NCBI RefSeq assembly: GCF_900177715.1
Contig: NZ_FXWG01000001.1
Location: forward strand, 62,001-126,000
DNA from: Altererythrobacter xiamenensis
GTDB taxonomy: Bacteria; Pseudomonadota; Alphaproteobacteria; Sphingomonadales; Sphingomonadaceae
Length of the DNA stretch: 64,000 bases
Direction of reading: 5' to 3'
Translations under genes and position numbers: made by a program
The notes under the pieces: generated by a model
Seen by the model: the letters and a program-made list of their open reading frames with translations, nothing else
What the model was told of the DNA's origin: nothing
Databases searched by the model: none
Shown here: positions 9,063 through 18,509 of the stretch, one piece after another
Position numbering within the stretch: the first letter of the stretch is position 1
Layout of the letters: each line of letters starts with the position of its first letter

Positions 9063-9137
9063 GGGCGTATAGCTCAGTGGTAGAGCACTGTATTGACATT
9101 GCAGGGGTCGGAAGTTCAACTCTTCCTACGCCCACCA
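9063..9137 (+). tRNA. tRNA-Val (anticodon GAC)
   Basis: A complete cloverleaf can be drawn. Acceptor GGGCGTA pairs with TACGCCC; the D arm is GCTC/GAGC with loop AGTGGTA; the anticodon stem CTGTA/TGCAG closes the loop TTGACAT, giving anticodon GAC (valine, codons GUC/GUU); the variable loop has 5 bases; the T arm is GGAAG/CTTCC with loop TTCAACT. The discriminator A and the CCA end are encoded (9134-9137). It stands alone and is followed by its own terminator. Confidence 0.96.
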
Positions 9138-9145
9138 TCGCACCA

Positions 9146-9169
9146 AAGCCCGCCACTGGCGGGCTTTTT
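9146..9169 (+). terminator. Rho-independent terminator after tRNA-Val
   Basis: AAGCCCGCC and GGCGGGCTT form a 9-bp stem with a 3-base loop (ACT), followed by a T run. It lies 9 bases behind the tRNA. Confidence 0.88.
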
Positions 9170-9266
9170 CGTTAGGGCTTCGGTGCCTCGCGACCTTGCA
9201 CAGCGCACCGCCTCTGCTACAGCGCGCGCAACTGTTTTCATGACATCATAGATAGCAAGGGCAATC

Positions 9267-10487
9267 ATGCAGAAAATTCAGGTCAAGAACCCGGTCGTCG
9301 AGCTTGATGGCGACGAAATGACGAAGATCATCTGGCAGTGGATCCGCGAACGGCTGATCCTGCCCTATCTCGATGTGGACCTGAAATATTACGATCTCTC
9401 GATCGAAAAGCGCGACGAGACCGAAGACCAGATCACCATCGATGCCGCCAATGCGATCAAGGAATATGGCGTCGGCGTGAAGTGCGCCACGATCACTCCG
9501 GACGAAGCGCGCGTCGAAGAGTTCAACCTCAAGAAGATGTGGGTCAGCCCGAATGGCACGATCCGCAACATCCTGGGCGGCGTGGTCTTCCGTGAGCCGA
9601 TCGTGATCGACAACGTGCCGCGCCTCGTACCGGGCTGGACCGACCCGATCGTCGTCGGTCGCCACGCATTCGGCGACCAGTATCGCGCCAAGGACACCCT
9701 CATCCCGGGTGCCGGCAAGCTGCGCCTCGTCTTCGAGGGCGAGAATGGCGAGAATATCGATCTCGACGTTTATGAGTTCCAGTCCTCGGGCGTCGCGATG
9801 GCGATGTACAACCTCGACGACAGCATTCGCGACTTCGCGCGCGCCTGCATGAACTATGGCCTCGACCGCAAGTGGCCGGTTTACCTGTCGACCAAGAACA
9901 CCATCCTCAAGAAGTATGATGGCCGCTTCAAGGACCTCTTCCAGGAAGTGTTCGACGCCGAGTTTGCCGACAAGTTCGCCGAAGCAGACATCACCTACGA
10001 ACACCGCCTGATCGACGACATGGTAGCCGCCGCGCTCAAGTGGAACGGCAAGTTCGTCTGGGCCTGCAAGAACTACGACGGTGACGTGCAGTCCGACGTC
10101 GTGGCTCAGGGCTTCGGCTCGCTCGGCCTGATGACCTCCGTGCTGATGACGCCCGATGGCAAGACCGTGGAAGCAGAAGCTGCCCACGGCACCGTCACCC
10201 GCCACTATCGCCAGCACCAGCAGGGCAAGGCGACATCGACCAACCCGATCGCCTCGATCTTCGCCTGGACGCGCGGCCTGATCTATCGCGGCCGCTTCGA
10301 CAACACGCCGGACGTGGTGCGCTTCGCCGAAACGCTCGAGCAGGTCTGCATCAAGACGGTCGAAAGCGGCCAGATGACCAAGGACCTTGCCCTGCTGATC
10401 GGCCCGAACCAGAACTGGCTCACCACCGAACAGTTCTTCGAGGCCATCGTGAACAATCTCGAGAAGGAAATGGCAAACTGGAGCTAA
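9267..10487 (+). CDS. icd: NADP-dependent isocitrate dehydrogenase
   Basis: A 406-residue enzyme of the homodimeric type II NADP-IDH subfamily (the eukaryote-like form used by many alphaproteobacteria). It oxidatively decarboxylates isocitrate to 2-oxoglutarate in the TCA cycle in the cytosol. Key segments are [13 protein letters not shown] at the N-terminus, the substrate loop [13 protein letters not shown], the metal-binding Asp region [12 protein letters not shown] and [15 protein letters not shown], and the coenzyme-binding [14 protein letters not shown] motif whose His/Arg residues fit NADP rather than NAD. Full length for the family. Monocistronic, flanked by the tRNA terminator and its own terminator at 10526. 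Confidence 0.96.
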   Translation: MQKIQVKNPVVELDGDEMTKIIWQWIRERLILPYLDVDLKYYDLSIEKRDETEDQITIDAANAIKEYGVGVKCATITPDEARVEEFNLKKMWVSPNGTIRNILGGVVFREPIVIDNVPRLVPGWTDPIVVGRHAFGDQYRAKDTLIPGAGKLRLVFEGENGENIDLDVYEFQSSGVAMAMYNLDDSIRDFARACMNYGLDRKWPVYLSTKNTILKKYDGRFKDLFQEVFDAEFADKFAEADITYEHRLIDDMVAAALKWNGKFVWACKNYDGDVQSDVVAQGFGSLGLMTSVLMTPDGKTVEAEAAHGTVTRHYRQHQQGKATSTNPIASIFAWTRGLIYRGRFDNTPDVVRFAETLEQVCIKTVESGQMTKDLALLIGPNQNWLTTEQFFEAIVNNLEKEMANWS

Positions 10488-10525
10488 GCTTCGGAACGCA
10501 CGCCATTGCCTGCGCGTAATAGAAG

Positions 10526-10556
10526 GGCGGCCCGTCATAGCGGTGGGCCGCCTTTT
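10526..10556 (+). terminator. Rho-independent terminator after icd
   Basis: GGCGGCCC (10526-10533) pairs with GGGCCGCC (10545-10552), followed by TTTT, 38 bases after the icd stop codon. Confidence 0.85.
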
Positions 10557-10594
10557 GCGTTTCAGTTTCAGATACCGGACGGGGCAGCACATCC

Positions 10595-12250
10595 ATGACC
10601 GAAAAACGCCGCACCGCTAAGCGCTCCAAGGCTCGCCTGGAAGTCCGCCAGGCCGAGCTAGGCGACGTTCGCGCTATCGCCGATCTCGTCCGGCGCGTGT
10701 ACGAGGACATGCCCGCCTACACGCATGGCGAAATCCGCGGGCAGTTGAACAATTATCCCGAGGGCTGCTTCGTTGCCAAGCTGGACGGCAAGCTCGTCGG
10801 CTATTGCGCCACCATGCGCCTCAGCGAGCATCTCGCTCTGTCGGACCAAAATTGGGACACGATGACCGGCAACGGCTTCGGCAGCCGCCACAATGCCAAG
10901 GGCGACTGGCTCTACGGATACGAAATGTGCGTCGATCCCAAGACGCGCGGGACGCGGATCGGGCGCCGTCTTTACGAGGAACGTCGCGCGCTTGCCGAAC
11001 GGCTCGACCTGACCGGCATCGTCTTCGGCGGACGCATGCCCGGCTATGCCCGTGCGACCCGGCGCAAGACCAATCGTGCCGAGAGCCCCGAAGAATATCT
11101 CGACATGGTGCTGGAGGGGAAGATTCACGACCCCGTGCTGCGCTTCCAGCTTGCCAACGGCTTCGAACCGCAGGGCATCCTCGAAGGCTATCTGCCCGAG
11201 GACAAGGCATCCAAGACCAACGCCGTGCGCATGGTCTGGCGCAACCCCTATGTCGACAGCGACGCACCGCCCAAGCACCGTGTTCCGCGCGACGTCGAAA
11301 GCGTGAGGATCGCGACCTGCCAGTTGCAAGCTCGCGCAGTCTCCGATTTCGACGAGTTCATGCGGCAGGTCGAATACTTCGTCGACGTTGCAGCCGACTA
11401 CGAAGCCGATTTCATCGTCTTCCCCGAGCTCTTCACTCTCATGTTGCTGAGCGCGGAAGAGAAGGAGCTCAATCCCGCCGAAGCGATCGAGGCCCTGAGC
11501 CGCTACACGCCCCGCATCCGCAAGCAGCTGAGCGAGATGGCGCTCAACTTCAACATCAACATCATCGGCGGATCGCATCCGACACGAATGGACGACGGTG
11601 ACATTCATAACATCGCCTATGTCTGCCTGCGTGACGGATCGATCCACACGCAGGAGAAGATTCACCCGACGCCCAACGAGGCATATTGGTGGAACATCAA
11701 GGGCGGCGACAGCATCGATGCGATCCAGACCGATTGCGGCCCGATCGGCGTCCTGATCTGTTATGATTCGGAGTTCCCCGAGCTTGCTCGCCGCCTCACC
11801 GACGAAGGCGCGCGGATCATCTTCGTCCCGTTCTGCACCGACAGCCGCCAGGGATACATGCGCGTGCGCTATTGCGCCGCTGCCCGCGCGATCGAGAACC
11901 AGTGCTATGTCGTGATGAGCGGCAATGTCGGCAATCTGCCCAATGTCGCCAACATGGACATCCAGTACGCCCAAAGCTGCATATTGACCCCTTGCGACTT
12001 CCCCTTCGCGCGCGACGGTATCGCGGCGGAAGCGAGCGAGAACGTGGAAACGCTCACCATCAGCGATGTCAATCTGGCCGATCTCAGCTGGGCCCGCGCC
12101 GAAGGCACGGTCCAGAACCTCGCAGACCGCCGCTTCGACCTTTACAGGATCGAGTGGGACAAGCGTGTGGGACAGGTCAGCCCTCGCATCGGAGAGGAAC
12201 AGTCGGGTGACGCACCACCGCACGGTCGCCATGCGCCGGGTGGCGGCTGA
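10595..12250 (+). CDS. Bifunctional GNAT acetyltransferase / nitrilase-type amidohydrolase
   Basis: A 551-residue fusion. Residues about 10-205 form a GNAT N-acetyltransferase domain, with the acetyl-CoA loop visible as CVDPKTRGTRIGRRLYEE. Residues about 230-520 form a carbon-nitrogen hydrolase (nitrilase superfamily) domain with the Glu-Lys-Cys triad in FIVFPELF, TQEKIHPTPNE and VLICYDSEFPE. The combination occurs as a conserved two-domain protein in several bacterial lineages; the predicted activity is hydrolysis of an amide or transfer of an acyl group on the same or a related substrate, but the substrate is unknown. Both active sites look intact. Monocistronic between icd and the antiporter gene. 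Confidence 0.9.
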   Translation: MTEKRRTAKRSKARLEVRQAELGDVRAIADLVRRVYEDMPAYTHGEIRGQLNNYPEGCFVAKLDGKLVGYCATMRLSEHLALSDQNWDTMTGNGFGSRHNAKGDWLYGYEMCVDPKTRGTRIGRRLYEERRALAERLDLTGIVFGGRMPGYARATRRKTNRAESPEEYLDMVLEGKIHDPVLRFQLANGFEPQGILEGYLPEDKASKTNAVRMVWRNPYVDSDAPPKHRVPRDVESVRIATCQLQARAVSDFDEFMRQVEYFVDVAADYEADFIVFPELFTLMLLSAEEKELNPAEAIEALSRYTPRIRKQLSEMALNFNINIIGGSHPTRMDDGDIHNIAYVCLRDGSIHTQEKIHPTPNEAYWWNIKGGDSIDAIQTDCGPIGVLICYDSEFPELARRLTDEGARIIFVPFCTDSRQGYMRVRYCAAARAIENQCYVVMSGNVGNLPNVANMDIQYAQSCILTPCDFPFARDGIAAEASENVETLTISDVNLADLSWARAEGTVQNLADRRFDLYRIEWDKRVGQVSPRIGEEQSGDAPPHGRHAPGGG

Positions 12251-12376
12251 CTGATCGCACTTCACCTATAAGCGCACTCAGCGCACTGGCGGTCTTCAGC
12301 CGATAACAACGACTTCTGCCTGCAATATCTCGCATCATGGCGTGACAATCGCACGAGCGGCCGATAATTGCAGGGC

Positions 12377-14137
12377 ATGGCCGGTGAACTCTCCCCCTCC
12401 CCCATGCTATCCGACGCGCTGGTCATCCTGGGGGCGGCCGGGATCGTCATTCCGGTCTTCGCACGTTTCCGCATCACGCCGATTATCGGGTTCATCCTGA
12501 TCGGGATTGCGGTCGGGCCCTATGGCCTCGGCGCCCTGGTCTACGAGAGACCCTGGCTGGCGCATATAACGATATCGGATCCGGAGGGACTGGAACCCTT
12601 CGCGGAGTTCGGCATCATCCTGCTGCTGTTCGCCATCGGGCTTGAGCTGTCCTTCAACCGATTATGGCAATTGCGACGGCTCGTCTTTGGTCTTGGCGCG
12701 CTCGAATTGCTGATCATCGGTTCGTGCCTTGCGGTCGCGCTGTCGATGATGGGGCAGTACTGGACGGGCGCACTTGCGCTGGGCTTCGCGCTCGCGTTCT
12801 CCTCTACCGCGATCGTGCTGCCGATTGCGGGAACGAAATCGCCTGTCGGGCGCGCGGCGCTGTCCATGCTTCTGTTCGAAGACATCATGATCGTCCCGAT
12901 CGTCTTCATCCTCGGCGCCATGGCTCCCTACGCCCAATCGGAAGGGTGGGAGGGCCTGATGTCCACGCTCTGGCAAGGTGGCCTGGTCATTCTGGCCCTG
13001 CTCGTCCTCGGTCGGATCGCCCTGCCGCGCCTCTTCGCACAGGCGGCGCGCACCAAGAGTCCGGAGCTGTTCCTGGCTGCCTCGCTCCTCGTCGTGATCG
13101 GGGCGAGCCTCGCCACCGCCGCCACCGGGCTTTCCCCGATCGTCGGCGCGCTGATTGCAGGATTGCTGATCGCCGAGACCGAGTATCACAACGAGGTCGA
13201 GAGCATCATGGAGCCGTTCAAGGGACTCGCGCTCGGCATCTTCCTGATCACGGTCGGCATGAGCATCGACCTGATGACCATCTGGGACAACCTGTGGTCG
13301 ATCATGCTGGCAGTGGTCCTGGTGCTGCTGTTCAAGGCGCTGGTAACCGGCATCCTGCTGCGCCTGATGGGCGCACGCCGCTCGACCGCTGCGGAAACCG
13401 GCGTGCTGATGGCTAGCCCCAGCGAGACAACGCTGATCGTGCTGTCCGCAGCTGGTTCGGCCATGCTTATCCAGCCCGGCACCGCGCAATTCTGGCAGAT
13501 CGTGACCGCAATCGGCCTTACCATCACACCCGTGCTTGCGCGGCTCGGCCGAGTAATCGCTCGAAGGGTCGAGCCTGTGCCGGAGCTGCCGGAGGAAGAT
13601 ACCGGAGAACCGCGCACGATCATCATCGGTGTCGGCCGCGTAGGTCGTCTGGTCGCCGACATGCTGGAGGCGCATGAAAAGCCTTATATCGCGATCGATT
13701 CGGACGCCGACTTGATCGAATACGCCAAACGGCTGGGCTATCGCGCGACATTCGGGGACGCGTCTCGCGTGGACGCGCTATCGCGTCTTGGGATCGAGGA
13801 CGCACCCGCCATCGTGCTCACGATGGACGAACCGGTCCTCGCGCAGCGTGTGACAGCCAAGCTCAGGAAATCCTATCCCGACCTGCTGATCGTGGCGCGC
13901 GCCCGCGATTCCGAACATGCCGCCGAACTCTATCGTGCGGGGGCTAGCCATGCCGTTCCCGAGCAGCTCGAAAGCTCGCTTCAGCTATCGGAAGCCGTGC
14001 TGACGGATATCGGCGTGGCGATGGGACCGGTGATCGCATCGATCCATGAAAAGCGCGACGAATATCGCGTCCAGATCGAGCGGGACGGCAAGCTGGATCA
14101 CAAGCCAAAATTGCGGACAAGCACGGCGGACGCCTGA
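12377..14137 (+). CDS. CPA2-family cation:proton antiporter with TrkA-N domain (KefB/YbaL-like)
   Basis: A 586-residue inner-membrane protein. The first 385 residues form about 12-13 hydrophobic segments of the Na+/H+ exchanger fold, including the conserved GIALELSF-like stretch LLFAIGLELSF and ALAFSSTAIVLP (ion-binding region). From about residue 415 an RCK/TrkA-N nucleotide-binding domain follows, with the Rossmann motif IIIGVGRVGR and the acidic IDSD turn. It resembles KefB/KefC/YbaL glutathione-gated or related K+/H+ antiporters; no KefF/KefG ancillary gene is adjacent. A TTG three codons upstream is an alternative start; I use the ATG at 12377. A short hydrophilic-protein gene follows in the same direction. 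Confidence 0.9.
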   Translation: MAGELSPSPMLSDALVILGAAGIVIPVFARFRITPIIGFILIGIAVGPYGLGALVYERPWLAHITISDPEGLEPFAEFGIILLLFAIGLELSFNRLWQLRRLVFGLGALELLIIGSCLAVALSMMGQYWTGALALGFALAFSSTAIVLPIAGTKSPVGRAALSMLLFEDIMIVPIVFILGAMAPYAQSEGWEGLMSTLWQGGLVILALLVLGRIALPRLFAQAARTKSPELFLAASLLVVIGASLATAATGLSPIVGALIAGLLIAETEYHNEVESIMEPFKGLALGIFLITVGMSIDLMTIWDNLWSIMLAVVLVLLFKALVTGILLRLMGARRSTAAETGVLMASPSETTLIVLSAAGSAMLIQPGTAQFWQIVTAIGLTITPVLARLGRVIARRVEPVPELPEEDTGEPRTIIIGVGRVGRLVADMLEAHEKPYIAIDSDADLIEYAKRLGYRATFGDASRVDALSRLGIEDAPAIVLTMDEPVLAQRVTAKLRKSYPDLLIVARARDSEHAAELYRAGASHAVPEQLESSLQLSEAVLTDIGVAMGPVIASIHEKRDEYRVQIERDGKLDHKPKLRTSTADA

Positions 14138-14192
14138 TTTCTTCTGAACCAATCCGCATGGTCATGCGTTGGTTGGGAAAAGGAGAAACAGT

Positions 14193-14378
14193 ATGTCCGA
14201 CAAGACGGATCCCACCAAACCCATCCCCAACGACGAGAAGTTCAAGCCGCAGAACGTGGCCGACCCGAAGAAGGGCGGCAACCCGACGAACCAGCATCGC
14301 AGCAAGCCCGGCGATACCGGCGGCAACGATCTTTCGCAGGGTTCTGAAGGCGTGACCAAGAAAACGCCGAGCGCGTAA
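14193..14378 (+). CDS. Small hydrophilic protein of unknown function
   Basis: A 61-residue ORF with a strong Shine-Dalgarno (AAGGAG, 7 bases before the ATG at 14193). The product is extremely polar, rich in Lys, Asp, Asn, Pro, Gly and Thr, lacks Cys, Trp and Tyr, has only one Phe and is predicted to be intrinsically disordered. I do not recognise it. The good ribosome-binding site and the clean placement between the antiporter gene and the convergent alaS support it as a real gene. Confidence 0.6.
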   Translation: MSDKTDPTKPIPNDEKFKPQNVADPKKGGNPTNQHRSKPGDTGGNDLSQGSEGVTKKTPSA

Positions 14379-14387
14379 AATCCCGGC

Positions 14388-17069
14388 TTAGGCGGTGACG
14401 GCTTCCAGCTGTTTGCGGACGGCCTCGATAGCGTCCGACGCCTTGCTGCCGTCCGGTCCGCCGCCCTGAGCCATGTCGGGGCGGCCACCGCCACCCTTCC
14501 CGCCCAGCGCCTCGACGCCCGCACGCACGAGATCGACTGCGCTGAAGCGATCGGTCAGATCATCGGTCACAGCCGCAGCAAATGCCGCTTTGCCGTCATT
14601 GACCGCGCAAATTGCCGCAACGCCCGAGCCGAGCCGCGACTTCGCTTCATCGAGCAGCGGGCGCAATTCCTTGGGATTTAGGCCTTCGATCACTTGCCCG
14701 CTGAACGTGACGCCGCCGATTTCCTCTTCGGCCGAAGCCGGGCCATCGCCCGCGCTGCCGCCACCGCCGAGTGCGAGTGCCTTCTTGGCTTCCGCCAATT
14801 CTTTTTCGAGCCGCTTACGCTCGTCAAGTAGCGCGGCGATGCGCGCAGGGACTTCCTCCGGCGTGGCGCGGATCGTACCTGCCGCGGCCTTGAGCGCCTC
14901 CTCGCGCTCTACCAACCACTGACGAGCGGCCTCGCCGGTCAGCGCCTCAATTCGGCGAACGCCAGAGCTTACCGCACCTTCCGACACGATACGGAAAATG
15001 CCGATGTCACCGGTCGCCTTGACGTGGGTTCCGCCGCACAGTTCGACCGAGTAATTCCGTCCGCTGCCATCCTTGGCGCCGCCCTTGCGACCCATCGAAA
15101 GCACACGCACTTCATCGCCATACTTCTCGCCGAACAAGGCGAGAGCACCTGCCTCGACAGCATCATCGGGCGTCATCAGCGTGGTGCCGACCTGTTCGTT
15201 GGCGCGGATTTCCGCGTTCACTTCGGCCTCGATCGCCGCGATCTCTTCGGGCGAGAGCGGCTTGGGATGCGAGAAGTCGAACCGCAGACGATCCTCGGCA
15301 ACCAGCGATCCCTTCTGCGTGACATGTTCGCCGAGCTGATTGCGCAATGCCGCATGGACCAGATGTGTCGCGGAATGATTGGCGCGGATGCGGTCGCGCC
15401 GCTCCGCATCGACTTCGAGATGGACGGTATCGCCCACGGCGATCTTGCCCGCCGAAATCGCCGCATGATGCACGTGCAAGCGGCCCAGAGGCTTGGACGT
15501 CTCCGAAACCTTCGCCGCAAAGCCGTCAGGCGTCGTGATCGTGCCGCTGTCACCCGTTTGCCCGCCGCTCTCGCCATAGAACGGGGTCTGATTGGTGAGG
15601 ATCAGGACTTCATCACCCGCACCAGCCTTGTCGACTTCGGCGCCGTCCTTGACGAGCGCCACGACCGTGCCTTCGCCGCTCGTCGCGGTGTATCCGGTGA
15701 ATTCGGTACCGCCTTCACGGTCGGCAATATCAAACCAGACTTCGCTCGATGCCGCTTCGCCCGAACCTTTCCATGCCGCGCGCGCAGCCGCCTTCTGGCG
15801 GTCCATCGCCGCATCAAAGCCCGAACGGTCAACACCGATCCCACGTGAACGGAGTGCGTCCTCCGTCAAATCATAGGGGAAGCCGAAGGTGTCATAGAGC
15901 TTGAATGCGGTTTCGCCATCAAGTTCGCCGCCTTCGCTCATGTCACCCGTCGCATCGTCAAGCAGGCGCAAACCCTTCTCTAGCGTCTTGCGGAACTGCG
16001 TTTCCTCACGCTCGAGCACTTCCTCGACAAGCGCCTGGCCGCGCTGCAATTCGGGATAGGCCTGGCCCATTTCCGCAACCAGCGCTGGGACGAGACGATG
16101 CATGAGCGGTTCGCTCGCACCAAGCAGGTGCGCGTGACGCATGGCGCGCCGCATGATCCTGCGCAGCACATAGCCACGACCTTCATTGGAGGGCAGGACC
16201 CCGTCGGCCATAAGGAAGCTGGTCGAGCGGAGATGATCCGCGATAACGCGGTGGCTGGCCTTGTTATCACCTTCTGCCGCTACGCCGGTCAGACTCTCCG
16301 AAGCCGCAATCAGCGCCTTGAATGTGTCAGTATCGTAATTGTCGTGTACGCCCTGCATGACCGCTGCGATCCGTTCGAGACCCATGCCGGTATCGATAGA
16401 GGGTCGCGGCAGAGGCTGGCGTTCACCGCCTGCCTGCTGGTCGAACTGCATGAAAACGAGGTTCCAGATTTCGACAAAGCGATCGCCATCTTCATCCGGA
16501 CTTCCGGGAGGTCCACCGGCAATGTGATCACCGTGATCATAGAAGATCTCGGAGCACGGTCCGCAAGGCCCGGTGTCACCCATCGACCAGAAGTTGTCGC
16601 TGGTTGCGATCCGGATGATGCGCTCTTCGGGGAGGCCCGAAATCTTCCGCCAGAGGTCGAACGCTTCGTCATCGGTATGATAGACGGTTGCGGTGAGGCG
16701 CTCGGGCGCGATGCCCCATTCCTTGGTCAGCAAGGTCCAGGCATGAAGAATTGCCTGTTCCTTGAAGTAATCGCCGAACGAGAAATTGCCGAGCATCTCG
16801 AAGAAGGTGTGATGCCGCGCGGTGTAGCCGACATTGTCGAGATCGTTATGCTTGCCGCCTGCGCGCACGCATTTCTGCGAGCTGGTCGCACGCGGTGCCG
16901 GCGGCGTCTCAAGTCCGGTGAACACGTTCTTGAACGGCACCATGCCCGCATTGACGAACATGAGCGTCGGATCGTTGTAGGGAACCAGCGGTGCGCTCGG
17001 CACCTCCGCATGGTCCGCGCCGGCAAAATAGTCGAGGAATGACCGGCGAATGTCATTGGTCGAAGTCAT
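14388..17069 (-). CDS. alaS: Alanine--tRNA ligase
   Basis: An 893-residue class II aminoacyl-tRNA synthetase of usual length. It attaches alanine to tRNA-Ala and hydrolyses mis-charged Ser/Gly-tRNA. The N-terminus [13 protein letters not shown] and [15 protein letters not shown] (motif 1/2 region) plus [20 protein letters not shown] are diagnostic. The editing domain shows [12 protein letters not shown] (HxxxH zinc site) and the second zinc ligands occur in [16 protein letters not shown]. The C-terminal C-Ala region ends with [13 protein letters not shown]. It lies 214 bases downstream of recA on the same strand, a common alphaproteobacterial arrangement. Confidence 0.97.
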   Translation of the reverse strand: MTSTNDIRRSFLDYFAGADHAEVPSAPLVPYNDPTLMFVNAGMVPFKNVFTGLETPPAPRATSSQKCVRAGGKHNDLDNVGYTARHHTFFEMLGNFSFGDYFKEQAILHAWTLLTKEWGIAPERLTATVYHTDDEAFDLWRKISGLPEERIIRIATSDNFWSMGDTGPCGPCSEIFYDHGDHIAGGPPGSPDEDGDRFVEIWNLVFMQFDQQAGGERQPLPRPSIDTGMGLERIAAVMQGVHDNYDTDTFKALIAASESLTGVAAEGDNKASHRVIADHLRSTSFLMADGVLPSNEGRGYVLRRIMRRAMRHAHLLGASEPLMHRLVPALVAEMGQAYPELQRGQALVEEVLEREETQFRKTLEKGLRLLDDATGDMSEGGELDGETAFKLYDTFGFPYDLTEDALRSRGIGVDRSGFDAAMDRQKAAARAAWKGSGEAASSEVWFDIADREGGTEFTGYTATSGEGTVVALVKDGAEVDKAGAGDEVLILTNQTPFYGESGGQTGDSGTITTPDGFAAKVSETSKPLGRLHVHHAAISAGKIAVGDTVHLEVDAERRDRIRANHSATHLVHAALRNQLGEHVTQKGSLVAEDRLRFDFSHPKPLSPEEIAAIEAEVNAEIRANEQVGTTLMTPDDAVEAGALALFGEKYGDEVRVLSMGRKGGAKDGSGRNYSVELCGGTHVKATGDIGIFRIVSEGAVSSGVRRIEALTGEAARQWLVEREEALKAAAGTIRATPEEVPARIAALLDERKRLEKELAEAKKALALGGGGSAGDGPASAEEEIGGVTFSGQVIEGLNPKELRPLLDEAKSRLGSGVAAICAVNDGKAAFAAAVTDDLTDRFSAVDLVRAGVEALGGKGGGGRPDMAQGGGPDGSKASDAIEAVRKQLEAVTA

Positions 17070-17283
17070 GTCAGCGCAGTTAGGCGTTCAGGGCGCGAGC
17101 GACAAGCCGAATAAGGCCGAAGCATGGCAAGCGCGTGAACCGTGTTGCAGCCATCACGCAGCGCCTGCCCAGAGGGGAACAGGAACGGAAAAGCCGGCGA
17201 GGCTGTTCGGGGCATTGAGCAGCGCACGCCGGCTATCCATTTGACCGGACGGCGATCAACGCACGTCCGCTTGAGGCGATGTG

Positions 17284-18342
17284 TCAGTCCTCCGCGTCCG
17301 GGCCTGTCATCATCTCCTCGGCGACCTCGTCGGTGCGGCCGCGGATGGCGGCTTCCAACTTGTCGCAAACTTCAGGGTTTTCCTTGAGGTAGGTTTTGGC
17401 GTTCTCGCGCCCCTGGCCGATCCGGATGCTGTCATAGGAGAACCAGCTACCCGATTTCTCGACCAGTCCAGCCTTCACGCCAAGGTCGAGGATTTCGCCG
17501 ATCTTGGAAATACCCTCGCCATACATGATGTCGAATTCGACCTGCTTGAACGGCGGAGCAACCTTGTTCTTGACCACTTTGACGCGGGTCGAGTTGCCGA
17601 CCACTTCGTCACGATCCTTGATCTGGCCGGTGCGGCGGATGTCGAGGCGGACCGATGCGTAGAACTTGAGCGCGTTGCCGCCCGTCGTCGTTTCGGGGTT
17701 ACCGTACATCACGCCGATCTTCATGCGCAGCTGGTTGATGAAGATCACCATGCACTTCGAACGGTTGATCGACCCGGTGAGCTTGCGCAGGCTCTGGGAC
17801 ATGAGGCGCGCCTGCAGGCCGACATGGGAATCGCCCATCTCGCCTTCGATTTCGGCGCGCGGGACAAGCGCAGCCACCGAGTCGACGACCAACACGTCGA
17901 TCGCATTCGAACGTACCAGCGTATCCGTGATTTCGAGCGCCTGCTCGCCCGTGTCGGGCTGCGAGACGATCAATTCGTCGATGTCGACGCCCAGCGCCTT
18001 GGCATAAACCGGGTCGAGCGCGTGTTCGGCATCGACAAAGGCAGCGGTGCCGCCATTCTTCTGCGCTTCTGCGATGACATGCAGCGCGAGCGTGGTCTTT
18101 CCTGAACTTTCAGGGCCGTAAACTTCGATCACGCGGCCTTTGGGCAGGCCGCCGATTCCGAGTGCGATGTCGAGACCGAGCGATCCGGTCGAAATCGATT
18201 CGACATTCATCGCCTCCTTCGAGCCCAGCTTCATTGCCGAACCCTTGCCGAATGCACGATCAATCTGAGCCAATGCGGCGTCGAGCGCCTTCTGACGGTC
18301 CACGGACGATTCCTTTTCTACCAGCTTGAGATTCGTCGCCAT
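17284..18342 (-). CDS. recA: Recombinase RecA
   Basis: A 352-residue RecA of normal length. It forms filaments on ssDNA for homologous recombination and stimulates LexA self-cleavage. The Walker A motif GPESSGKTT, the Walker B region [12 protein letters not shown], the L1/L2 loop region around [13 protein letters not shown] and [14 protein letters not shown], and the acidic C-terminus ([11 protein letters not shown]) are all present. A LexA-type operator lies 102 bases upstream of the start (18444-18458). The next gene downstream on this strand is alaS. Confidence 0.98.
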   Translation of the reverse strand: MATNLKLVEKESSVDRQKALDAALAQIDRAFGKGSAMKLGSKEAMNVESISTGSLGLDIALGIGGLPKGRVIEVYGPESSGKTTLALHVIAEAQKNGGTAAFVDAEHALDPVYAKALGVDIDELIVSQPDTGEQALEITDTLVRSNAIDVLVVDSVAALVPRAEIEGEMGDSHVGLQARLMSQSLRKLTGSINRSKCMVIFINQLRMKIGVMYGNPETTTGGNALKFYASVRLDIRRTGQIKDRDEVVGNSTRVKVVKNKVAPPFKQVEFDIMYGEGISKIGEILDLGVKAGLVEKSGSWFSYDSIRIGQGRENAKTYLKENPEVCDKLEAAIRGRTDEVAEEMMTGPDAED

Positions 18343-18443
18343 CGCATGGCCTCCTCTGCTTGCCTAGGGTCACAGGCCGGTTATCGACTGCACCCTGTCA
18401 CGGCTTCCATGTTGGAATGCGATGTATCCCATTTGTTCCACAA

Positions 18444-18458
18444 GAACAAGAGTGGAAC
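18444..18458 (-). promoter_or_regulatory. LexA (SOS) box upstream of recA
   Basis: On the minus strand the site reads GTTC-CACTCTT-GTTC, the direct-repeat GTTC-N7-GTTC operator characteristic of alphaproteobacterial LexA. It lies 102 bases before the recA start codon, in a position to overlap the promoter. A match of this type in front of recA is expected biology, and a second one is seen in front of uvrA. Confidence 0.85.
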
Positions 18459-18509
18459 AGAAATTTTTTCCAGTGACGGAAATGGCGGCTTTACGCGCCC
18501 TCTGGCGCG

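Noticed and set aside
9246..10592. 448-codon open frame antisense to icd
   Set aside because: High-GC shadow of a strongly conserved gene; no start signal and unnatural composition.
10658..12265. 535-codon open frame antisense to the GNAT-nitrilase gene
   Set aside because: Shadow of a recognised gene caused by GC-rich codon use; no motifs.
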